64,000 nucleotides of DNA from Pseudomonas peradeniyensis (GTDB taxonomy: Bacteria > Pseudomonadota > Gammaproteobacteria > Pseudomonadales > Pseudomonadaceae): positions 248,001 to 312,000 of the forward strand of contig NZ_JABWRJ020000003.1 of NCBI RefSeq assembly GCF_014268935.2, written 5' to 3'. The position numbers and the translations under genes are program-made. Positions 57,404 through 64,000 of the stretch are shown piece after piece. The first letter of the stretch is position 1; each line of letters begins with the position of its first letter. A model generated the notes under the pieces. It saw nothing but the letters and a program-made list of their open reading frames with translations. It was not told the origin of the DNA and ran no database searches.

Positions 57404-57421
57404 CGTTTGAGATTTCAAACG
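57404..57421. promoter_or_regulatory. Palindrome upstream of gabD
   Basis: CGTTTGA and TCAAACG are inverted around GATT, 108 bp before the gabD ATG. This is a plausible operator for a regulator of the gab genes. Confidence 0.38.
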
Positions 57422-57468
57422 CTCGGCACCCAGGCGTCGAACACCCTGGTGCACGAATTTGTGACGGC

Positions 57469-57491
57469 CGCCCCCTTCTCGGGGGCGCCTT
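57469..57491 (+). terminator. Terminator-like hairpin in the gabD leader
   Basis: CGCCCCC-TTCTC-GGGGGCG followed by CCTTTT lies 37 bp before the gabD ATG. It may act as an attenuator or a weak terminator for upstream transcription. Confidence 0.5.
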
Positions 57492-57528
57492 TTCAACAAT
57501 CAATAATTCGCAGTAAAGGGAAGCCGAC

Positions 57529-58971
57529 ATGCAGCTCAAAGACGCTCAGTTGTTCCGCCAGCAGGCCTTCATCAACGGTGAATGGCTGGATGCGGACAGC
57601 GGTCAGACCATCAAGGTGACCAACCCGGCCACTGGTGAGGTGATCGGTACCGTGCCGAAGATGGGCGCCGCCGAGACCCGTCGCGCCATCGAGGCCGCCG
57701 ACAAGGCCCTGCCGGCCTGGCGCGCACTGACTGCCAAAGAGCGTGCCGGCAAGCTGCGTCGCTGGTTCGAGCTGATGATCGAGCACCAGGACGACCTGGC
57801 CCGCCTGATGACCACCGAGCAGGGCAAGCCACTGGCCGAAGCCAAGGGCGAGATCGCCTATGCCGCCTCGTTCATCGAGTGGTTCGCCGAGGAAGCCAAG
57901 CGCGTGTACGGCGACGTCATCCCAGGCCACCAGCCGGACAAGCGCCTGATCGTCATCAAGCAGCCGATCGGTGTCACCGCCGCCATCACCCCATGGAACT
58001 TCCCGGCCGCGATGATCACCCGCAAAGCCGGCCCGGCCCTGGCCGCCGGTTGCACCATGGTGCTCAAGCCCGCTTCGCAGACCCCGTACTCCGCCCTGGC
58101 CCTGGTCGAGCTGGCCACCCGTGCCGGCATCCCGGCCGGCGTGCTGAGCGTGATCACCGGCAGCGCCGGCGAAGTCGGCTCCGAGCTGACCGGCAACTCC
58201 CTGGTGCGCAAGCTGTCCTTCACCGGCTCGACCGAAATCGGCCGCCAGCTGATGGAAGAATGCGCCAAGGACATCAAGAAGGTATCCCTTGAGCTGGGCG
58301 GCAACGCGCCGTTCATCGTGTTCGACGACGCCGACCTGGACAAGGCGGTCGAAGGCGCAATCATCTCCAAGTACCGCAACAACGGCCAGACCTGCGTCTG
58401 TGCCAACCGCATCTACGTGCAGGATGGCGTCTACGACGCGTTCGCCGAGAAGCTGAAGGCCGCCGTGGCCAAGCTGAAGATCGGCAACGGCCTGGAAGAA
58501 GGCACCACCACTGGCCCGCTGATCGACGGCAAGGCTGTCGCCAAGGTCCAGGAGCACATCGAGGACGCCGTCGCCAAGGGCGCCAAGGTGCTGTCCGGTG
58601 GCAAGATCATCGAAGGCAACTTCTTCGAGCCGACCATCCTGGTCGACGTGCCGAAGACCGCTGCCGTTGCCAAGGAAGAGACCTTCGGCCCGCTGGCGCC
58701 GCTGTTCCGCTTCAAGGACGAGGCCGAAGTCATCGCCATGTCCAACGACACCGAGTTCGGCCTGGCCTCGTACTTCTACGCCCGCGACATGAGCCGCGTG
58801 TTCCGCGTCGCCGAGGCCCTGGAATACGGCATGGTGGGTATCAACACCGGCCTGATCTCCAACGAAGTGGCGCCGTTCGGCGGCATCAAGGCTTCGGGCC
58901 TGGGCCGTGAAGGTTCCAAGTACGGTATCGAGGACTACCTCGAGATCAAATACCTGTGCATCAGCGTCTGA
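57529..58971 (+). CDS. gabD: NADP-dependent succinate-semialdehyde dehydrogenase
   Basis: A 480-residue aldehyde dehydrogenase. The cofactor region ITPWNFPAAMITRKAGPAL, the catalytic Glu in LELGGNAPFIVFDDADLD and the nucleophile Cys in NNGQTCVCANRIYV are all present. It oxidises succinate semialdehyde to succinate in GABA breakdown. It begins MQLKDAQLFRQQAFINGEWL and is followed by gabT. Codon use is strongly biased to C-ending codons, as in highly expressed genes. Confidence 0.94.
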   Translation: MQLKDAQLFRQQAFINGEWLDADSGQTIKVTNPATGEVIGTVPKMGAAETRRAIEAADKALPAWRALTAKERAGKLRRWFELMIEHQDDLARLMTTEQGKPLAEAKGEIAYAASFIEWFAEEAKRVYGDVIPGHQPDKRLIVIKQPIGVTAAITPWNFPAAMITRKAGPALAAGCTMVLKPASQTPYSALALVELATRAGIPAGVLSVITGSAGEVGSELTGNSLVRKLSFTGSTEIGRQLMEECAKDIKKVSLELGGNAPFIVFDDADLDKAVEGAIISKYRNNGQTCVCANRIYVQDGVYDAFAEKLKAAVAKLKIGNGLEEGTTTGPLIDGKAVAKVQEHIEDAVAKGAKVLSGGKIIEGNFFEPTILVDVPKTAAVAKEETFGPLAPLFRFKDEAEVIAMSNDTEFGLASYFYARDMSRVFRVAEALEYGMVGINTGLISNEVAPFGGIKASGLGREGSKYGIEDYLEIKYLCISV

Positions 58972-58997
58972 TCGCCAGGTAAACGCTTTTACCTCTG

Positions 58998-59036
58998 CCA
59001 GCGGGGCGCGAGAGCGACGTCTCGCTGGCCTTTTTG
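58998..59036 (+). terminator. Possible terminator between gabD and gabT
   Basis: CCAGCG and CGCTGG pair across a GC-rich loop and are followed by CCTTTTT. It may reduce readthrough into gabT or be processed. Confidence 0.5.
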
Positions 59037-59154
59037 ACATAGCGGTACCTGGTGGCCAGGGCATGTGTGGCAGTCGATCAACGAATACTGTGCACGCCTG
59101 CATCCAGCCACCCCCGAATAAAAGCGCCGCAGAACCGGCGCAATTGAGGGCACT

Positions 59155-60432
59155 ATGAGCAAGACCAACGAATCCCTGATGCAACGCCGTGTCGCCGCCG
59201 TCCCACGCGGCGTTGGCCAGATCCACCCGATCTTCGTCGATACCGCGAAGAACTCGACGGTGATCGACGTCGAAGGCCGCGAACTGATCGACTTCGCCGG
59301 CGGCATCGCGGTACTGAACACCGGCCACCTGCACCCGAAAGTGGTCGCCGCCGTGCAAGAGCAGCTGACCAAGGTCAGCCACACCTGCTTCCAGGTGCTG
59401 GCCTACGAGCCCTACGTCGAGCTGTGCGAGAAGATCAACAAGCTGGTCCCAGGCAACTTCGACAAGAAGACCCTGCTGGTCACCACCGGCTCCGAAGCCG
59501 TTGAAAACGCCGTGAAGATCGCCCGTGCCGCCACCGGCCGTGCCGGCGTGATCGCCTTCACCGGCGGCTACCACGGCCGCACCATGATGACCCTGGGCCT
59601 GACCGGCAAGGTCGTGCCGTACTCCGCCGGCATGGGCCTGATGCCAGGCGGCATCTTCCGCGCCCTGTTCCCGAGCGAACTGCACGGCATCAGCGTCGAC
59701 GACGCCATCGCCTCGGTCGAGCGCATCTTCAAGAACGACGCCGAGCCGCGCGACATCGCCGCGATCATCCTCGAGCCGGTACAAGGCGAAGGCGGTTTCC
59801 TGCCGGCGCCGAAAGAGCTGATGAAGCGCCTGCGCGCCCTGTGCGACCAGCACGGCATCCTGCTGATTGCCGACGAAGTGCAGACCGGCGCCGGCCGTAC
59901 CGGCACCTTCTTCGCCATGGAGCAGATGGGCGTCGCGCCTGACCTGACCACCTTCGCCAAGTCGATCGCCGGTGGCTTCCCGCTGGCCGGTGTGTGCGGC
60001 AAGGCCGAGTACATGGACGCCATCGCCCCAGGCGGCCTGGGCGGCACCTATGCCGGTTCGCCGATCGCCTGCGCCGCGGCCCTGGCCGTGATCGAAGTGT
60101 TCGAGGAAGAGAAACTGCTGGACCGCAGCAAGGCAGTCGGCGAGCGCTTGACCGCCGGTCTGCGTGAAATCCAGAAGAAGCACCCGATCATCGGCGATGT
60201 CCGTGGCCTGGGCTCGATGATCGCCGTGGAAGTCTTCGAGAAAGGCACCCACACCCCGAACGCCGCCGCCGTTGCCCAGGTGGTCGCCAAGGCTCGCGAC
60301 AAGGGCCTGATCCTGCTGTCCTGCGGCACCTACGGCAACGTCCTGCGGATCCTGGTTCCGCTGACCGCCGAAGACGCGCTGCTGGACAAAGGCCTGGCCA
60401 TCATCGAAGAGTGCTTCGCCGAACTGGCCTGA
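59155..60432 (+). CDS. gabT: 4-aminobutyrate aminotransferase
   Basis: A 425-residue class III PLP aminotransferase. It starts MSKTNESLMQRRVAAVPRGV. The PLP-phosphate loop reads TTGSEAVENAVKIARAATGR, the Asp that contacts PLP is in LLIADEVQTGAGRTG, and the PLP lysine is in TTFAKSIAGGFPL. It moves the amino group of GABA to 2-oxoglutarate, giving succinate semialdehyde for GabD. The gap from gabD is 183 bp. Confidence 0.95.
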   Translation: MSKTNESLMQRRVAAVPRGVGQIHPIFVDTAKNSTVIDVEGRELIDFAGGIAVLNTGHLHPKVVAAVQEQLTKVSHTCFQVLAYEPYVELCEKINKLVPGNFDKKTLLVTTGSEAVENAVKIARAATGRAGVIAFTGGYHGRTMMTLGLTGKVVPYSAGMGLMPGGIFRALFPSELHGISVDDAIASVERIFKNDAEPRDIAAIILEPVQGEGGFLPAPKELMKRLRALCDQHGILLIADEVQTGAGRTGTFFAMEQMGVAPDLTTFAKSIAGGFPLAGVCGKAEYMDAIAPGGLGGTYAGSPIACAAALAVIEVFEEEKLLDRSKAVGERLTAGLREIQKKHPIIGDVRGLGSMIAVEVFEKGTHTPNAAAVAQVVAKARDKGLILLSCGTYGNVLRILVPLTAEDALLDKGLAIIEECFAELA

Positions 60433-60451
60433 AAAATGTGACACGCTTCAG

Positions 60452-60480
60452 AAAAAAACCCGCCTCGGCGGGTTTTTTTT
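60452..60480. terminator. Rho-independent terminator after gabT
   Basis: AAAAAACCCGCC and GGCGGGTTTTTTTT form a stem around a short loop, ending in eight Ts. Confidence 0.94.
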
Positions 60481-60569
60481 GTGCCGTTCGCCGGCATCAG
60501 GCGCTAAGGTTGTACGAGGATTCCGTGGAAGCTGCGATGGATCGCGCGTCATAGCCTGGAGAATAGCCC

Positions 60570-61895
60570 ATGAGCGCTGTCGACCCCGTCCCCCCCTGCG
60601 TACTGATTGCCGAAGGCGATCCCTGGGTGCGCGACATGCTCAGCGAAATGCTGCTCAGCGTGCGTTGCGATGCCCGCCTGCAGGTCTGTGCCGATGGTTC
60701 CGAGGCGCTGAGCGCGCTGGCGGCCAAACCCGACCTGATTATCGCCGCCCGTGAACTCTCAGGGTTCGACGGCCTCGATCTGCTGCGCAAGGTACGCGCC
60801 AAGGGCGACAAGCCCGGCTTGCCGTTCATCCTCATGAGTGACCGCACCGACAGCGCCAGCGTGCGCGAGGCGCTGCCGCTGCACCCGACCGCCTACCTGA
60901 GCAAGCCGCTTGACCTGGACAACCTGCGCAAGCGTCTGGAGAACCTGCTGCTGGCAGTGGGCGAGCAGATCGCCTGCCCGGTACCGCCGCTGCAGCCCGG
61001 CGCGCAACTGCCGGCCTACCTGGAACAGCGCCGGGCCACCGCCGATGGCGGCCCGTTGTTCGCCGATGTGCAGGTGGCGGTCAAGCGGGCCCTCAATCCC
61101 CACGGCCTCAACCTCAAGGTGCTCGAGGAAGAGGTGCGCAACGACCCGCAGATCACCGGCGTGCTCATCGCCGCCGCCAACAGTGCCGCCCTGCACCGCG
61201 AAGCGCCGGTACAGACCTTGCTGCAGGCGCTGAACAAGCTCGGCAGTACCCAGAGCATGAACCTCATCCTCGGCCTCACGCTCAAGCGCAGCGCCCGTTT
61301 GAGCGACCCGCTGCTGACGCGGCACGCCACCCATTACTGGAACCTGTCGCTGCACACCGCCGAGTACGGCCGCACCCTGGCGCGCATGCTCGAGGTGGAC
61401 GAAGCGCGCTGCTACTGCGCGGGGCTGCTGCACTGCCTGGGTGACCTGGCGGTGCTGCGCACCTTGCAGGAGTGGCGCCTGGCCGGTGGCGAGCTGGACG
61501 AGGACCAGGTGGAGCTGTCACTCAACGAGTTCGGCGCGCCGTTCGGCTCGGCGCTGCGCACCCGCTGGCGTCTGCCGCTGGACCTGCGCGAGCTGATCGC
61601 CGCGGTGTACCAGCTTGGCGGCGGCGTCTACTCCCGGGAGATCCTGGCGATGAACCTGGCCGGACAGCTGTCGCGGCTCAAACCCAGCGAAGGGCTGGAG
61701 AAGGTCGCCAGCAGCAAGACCGCGCGCCTGCTCAAGCTTGGGTTGCCGGAGTTGACGCGGTTGCGCAAGGTCGACCCTGAGGCGCTGGCGCGGGAGGAGG
61801 CCGAGCGTCAGGAAGCACAGGCTGCCGAAAGCGAATTGGAGGTTGTGCCAATGGCGACCGCAGCTGAAGGCGCTGGAGAGGAAAAACAGATTTGA
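60570..61895 (+). CDS. HDOD protein with degenerate receiver domain
   Basis: A 441-residue protein. Residues 10-125 look like a receiver domain (CVLIAEGDPWVRDML; FILMSDRTD; YLSKPLDLDNLRKRL), but the phosphorylation site segment reads DLIIAARELSGFDG, with Ala where Asp is expected. Residues 170-370 form an HDOD domain (LNPHGLNLKVLEEEVRNDPQ; CYCAGLLHCLGDLAVLRTL). HDOD proteins organise signalling without a known catalytic activity. The tail is Glu-rich. A terminator follows. It could be a phosphorylation-independent adaptor. Confidence 0.86.
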   Translation: MSAVDPVPPCVLIAEGDPWVRDMLSEMLLSVRCDARLQVCADGSEALSALAAKPDLIIAARELSGFDGLDLLRKVRAKGDKPGLPFILMSDRTDSASVREALPLHPTAYLSKPLDLDNLRKRLENLLLAVGEQIACPVPPLQPGAQLPAYLEQRRATADGGPLFADVQVAVKRALNPHGLNLKVLEEEVRNDPQITGVLIAAANSAALHREAPVQTLLQALNKLGSTQSMNLILGLTLKRSARLSDPLLTRHATHYWNLSLHTAEYGRTLARMLEVDEARCYCAGLLHCLGDLAVLRTLQEWRLAGGELDEDQVELSLNEFGAPFGSALRTRWRLPLDLRELIAAVYQLGGGVYSREILAMNLAGQLSRLKPSEGLEKVASSKTARLLKLGLPELTRLRKVDPEALAREEAERQEAQAAESELEVVPMATAAEGAGEEKQI

Positions 61896-61901
61896 GAGGG
61901 C

Positions 61902-61929
61902 AAAAAACCCAGCATGGGCTGGGTTTTTG
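61902..61929 (+). terminator. Rho-independent terminator after the HDOD gene
   Basis: AAAAAACCCAGC and GCTGGGTTTTT pair around ATGG. The next 111 bp up to the gene remnant at 62041 contain no gene I can support. Confidence 0.9.
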
Positions 61930-62040
61930 CAGGTCCCTCAAGGGGGATAAGACGCAGAGTGCCTCTAAGGGCTACGCGACTTACGATAGGTAAAACGGTG
62001 GAATCTGTCAATTTTTGAGCAGACTTCCAGCGTTCATGAC

Positions 62041-62292
62041 TTACACCATGGCGCGCTGAATCCGCTCGATGATCTCACGGTCCAGAACCTGATCCAGGTA
62101 CCCCCGGTTCAGGGCGCGCGGTTTGAACAGGCGCTCACGACTTACCTGTGCGACTAGATCTGCTTTGGCCCAGCGCTCTTGCTGCTTGAAGTATGGAAGG
62201 TCTTGAATCAGGTCGGCAGGAAGGTGGACATGCCAACCTCGACCAGACTTGTGTATATCTTTTGGGTCCTGGGCGTTAGAAGAGAGCCTCTG
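62041..62292 (-). pseudogene. 5'-truncated gene remnant of unknown family
   Basis: An 83-codon frame on the minus strand ending at TAA (62041-62043), with no ATG, GTG or TTG before the upstream stop. The translation looks protein-like: GRGWHVHLPADLIQDL near the front, then FKQQERWAKADLVAQVS, FKPRALNRGYLDQVL and REIIERIQRAMV at the end. Base composition is less GC-rich than its neighbours, and it lies in a 427-bp space between the HDOD gene and the diguanylate cyclase gene. It is probably the 3' end of a lost, horizontally acquired gene. I do not recognise the family. Confidence 0.45.
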
Positions 62293-62322
62293 TCAGGCTA
62301 TTCACCGCTCGGCAGGTAAGGA

Positions 62323-63312
62323 TCATCCGCGGACAATTTGGTTTTTGCCCTGACGCTTGGCCCGGTACATCGCCGCATCGGCCCGGGCGAACAGGCTGTC
62401 GAGGGTGTCGTCTTCGTCGGTCAGCCCGGTCAGCCCCTGGCTCACCGTCACACCGTAGGTCTGCTGCCCATGGCTGAAACTCAACCGCTGGATCTCCCGC
62501 TGCAGACGCTCGGCAATCTGCTCGGCCACCTGTGCGGTGCAGCCGGGAAACACGGCGGCAAACTCCTCGCCACCGATTCGCCCGAACTGATCGCCACGGC
62601 GCAGGACGGCCTTGCCGCTGTCGGCGATGCGCTGTAGTACCTGGTCGCCTTCCTGGTGGCCGTAGGTGTCGTTGATGTGCTTGAAATCGTCGATGTCCAG
62701 CAGCAGGAAAGCCATCGGCGTGCCTTCCTCGCGGGCGCTGTCGAAGGCCTGCTGGGCGCATTCGAAGAAGTGCCGGCGGTTGCTGCTCTGGGTGAGCACA
62801 TCGGTGGTGGCCAGCCGTTGCAACTCGCCTTCGAGCTGCTTCTTTTCGGTGATGTCCTCGGCAATACCAACGATGATCACCCGCTGGTCGCCCTCGCGCT
62901 GCTGGTTGATGTAGCACTTGTCGCTGAGCCAGCGGACCTCGCCGGCGGCATTGAGGATGCGGTACTCGCGGTCCTCGACGGTGCCCTTGACCAGTACTTG
63001 GGCCAGGCTGCGCTCGGCGTACTCCAGGTCGTCCGGGTAGATGGCGTCGCGCCATTCGTTGTAGTCGGCCAGTACCAGGCTGGCCGGACGGCCGAAGATG
63101 CGCTCGTAGGCGGGGCTGACGTAGAGCACCTGGCGGGTTTCCCAGTCGAAGGCCCAGAGCACGGCGTTGACGCTGTCGAGCAGCGAGCTGTACAGCTGCT
63201 CGCGTTCGCTCAGGCGAGCCACTTCGCCTTGGGCGTGGAGCAGGGCCAGCAGGGTCTGGGCGGCTTCTGGGCGCGGAGTGCCGGCAGGTGTGGGTGGGAG
63301 GTCTTTGGCCAT
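62323..63312 (-). CDS. PAS-GGDEF diguanylate cyclase
   Basis: A 329-residue cytoplasmic protein. A PAS domain with a PAC segment (residues 40-165; VLWAFDWETRQVLYVSPAYE; EYRILNAAGEVRWLSDK) precedes a GGDEF domain with the active motif FGRIGGEEFAAVFPG. The inhibitory site is intact: RRGD lies five residues before GGEEF. It should make cyclic di-GMP from GTP with product inhibition. ATG at 63312 is chosen; the frame runs on to a GTG at 63420, and neither has a strong ribosome site. Confidence 0.9.
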   Translation of the reverse strand: MAKDLPPTPAGTPRPEAAQTLLALLHAQGEVARLSEREQLYSSLLDSVNAVLWAFDWETRQVLYVSPAYERIFGRPASLVLADYNEWRDAIYPDDLEYAERSLAQVLVKGTVEDREYRILNAAGEVRWLSDKCYINQQREGDQRVIIVGIAEDITEKKQLEGELQRLATTDVLTQSSNRRHFFECAQQAFDSAREEGTPMAFLLLDIDDFKHINDTYGHQEGDQVLQRIADSGKAVLRRGDQFGRIGGEEFAAVFPGCTAQVAEQIAERLQREIQRLSFSHGQQTYGVTVSQGLTGLTDEDDTLDSLFARADAAMYRAKRQGKNQIVRG

Positions 63313-63452
63313 GAGCACGGAACGTTTCTCGACGATGGGCGTGCGGCCACGGTCCGGCCCGCCACGCGGGCGATATGCCGGGTTTGAGTCGATTTGCGCA
63401 GGGGAAGTTCCGGTCGGCACGCCCCATTGCGGGGCATGCCGATCAACGGTGC

Positions 63453-64000
63453 TCAGGCGCCGTTGGGGCGCAGTGAGTAGGTCTTGAGCTGGGCGGCGAA
63501 GTCACGCAGCGAGTGGATGCCACTGGCCTCGGCCTCGTGCACCCAATCCTTCATCGCGGCGAGCATATCGTGGCCGTTGGCGCTGGTGCGCGCCCAGATC
63601 TGCTGCAGCGCCAGGCGCTTTTCGTAGATGGTCTTGAGTGCCTGGCTGTGGGCCAGCATCGACTCGATGCGCACGTGGTGGCGGTCCTGCAGCAGGCTGG
63701 TTTCCCGCGAAAGCAGGCGCTTGGCACGGCGGAAACGGTGGCGCACCGAGGCGTCGACCTTGTCCAGCTCTTGCTTGACCAGCGGGCCGATCACCAGCTT
63801 GCGGTACTGGGCCATGATCTGGAAGCGGTTGTTGAGGATGGCCATGGCGGTGTCCATGTCCAGCGACGCCTTGCCCTCCACGCGATGGGCGATGGGCGCG
63901 ACGCGCTGCACCTTGGCCAGGCGCAGCAGGCTCAGCAGGCGGATCCACATCCAGCCCATGTCGAATTCCCAGCGGCGCACCGAGAGCTTCGCCGAGTTGG
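63453..64000 (-). CDS. C-terminal part of a fatty-acid desaturase (partial)
   Basis: The last 181 codons of a gene that continues past the right edge. No start is visible: the frame is open to the window end, with the upstream residues KLSVRRWEFDMGWMWIRLL. The segment matches my memory of the tail of DesA-type delta-9 desaturases in Pseudomonas (WEFDMGWMWIRLLSLLRLAKV; DWVHEAEASGIHSLRDFA). The His-box region would be outside the window. Assignment rests on this tail and is moderate. Confidence 0.65.
   Translation of the reverse strand, partial: NSAKLSVRRWEFDMGWMWIRLLSLLRLAKVQRVAPIAHRVEGKASLDMDTAMAILNNRFQIMAQYRKLVIGPLVKQELDKVDASVRHRFRRAKRLLSRETSLLQDRHHVRIESMLAHSQALKTIYEKRLALQQIWARTSANGHDMLAAMKDWVHEAEASGIHSLRDFAAQLKTYSLRPNGA

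Noticed and set aside
57493..60444. 983-codon minus-strand frame
   Set aside because: It is antisense to gabD and gabT, which have complete catalytic motifs.
61808..62011. 67-codon minus-strand frame after the HDOD gene
   Set aside because: It crosses the strong terminator and overlaps the end of the HDOD gene, with no ribosome site.

Overview
The window is chromosomal DNA of a fluorescent pseudomonad, most likely from the Pseudomonas putida group. It is GC-rich and carries many copies of a REP sequence (core about GCGGGGCAAGCCCGC). Its gene order is typical of the genus (ubiK-glnK-amtB-sutA; HAD-xerC-DUF484-dapF-lysA-lptM / cyaY; rnk-cyaA; argH / algR-hemCDXY-dsbB-rsd; algP; gabDT). The AtsK-type alkylsulfatase cluster closely resembles, from memory, the one studied in P. 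putida S-313. I see no prophage, insertion sequence, CRISPR array or integrase. Most of the window is core chromosome with small accessory inserts.

Layout. 1-2000: small secreted proteins and comM, all on the minus strand. 2100-11400: an accessory block between comM and ubiK. It holds a FecI/FecR/TonB-receptor iron-signalling set, a SLOG-like DUF2493 protein joined to an MgtA-type Mg2+ ATPase with a long leader (containing a 36-codon ORF behind a hairpin), a two-domain molbindin, and a gamma-glutamylcyclotransferase. 11400-14300: glnK-amtB with a sigma54 promoter and an NtrC-type palindrome, then sutA behind a long structured leader. 14400-20400: xerC/dapF/lysA operon facing cyaY. 20400-26400: cyaA, small conserved proteins, a GST and argH. 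26600-33900: algR (no algZ beside it), heme genes hemCDXY, dsbB, rsd/algQ, and an FKBP isomerase. 34000-43200: algP with a 66-bp tandem repeat, an ABC-F ATPase, an MscS-like channel, a LysE exporter, slipin/NfeD, YbaK and small proteins. 43300-47300: an exported M20 peptidase divergent from an exported transglutaminase-like protein, then tRNA-Arg(CCG).

47300-57300 is the most coherent accessory unit, a sulfate-ester scavenging cluster. It comprises an ABC importer (atsC, atsB with two fused permease halves, atsR), the 2-oxoglutarate-dependent alkylsulfatase atsK, the LysR regulator sftR, the TonB receptor sftP and an arylsulfotransferase-family enzyme without a visible signal peptide. Together these would take sulfate esters across both membranes and release or transfer the sulfate group inside the cell under sulfur-starvation control. 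57300-64000: gabD-gabT (GABA catabolism) with a leader hairpin, an HDOD protein with a degenerate receiver, a 5'-truncated gene remnant, a PAS-GGDEF diguanylate cyclase, and the 3' end of a fatty-acid desaturase.

The strongest leads for unfamiliar biology are the mgtA leader, the sutA leader RNA, the possible rnk leader terminator, the REP-like sequence in the N-terminal coding part of atsB, and the signal-peptide-less sulfotransferase beside SftP. Nothing here is clearly a wholly new system.
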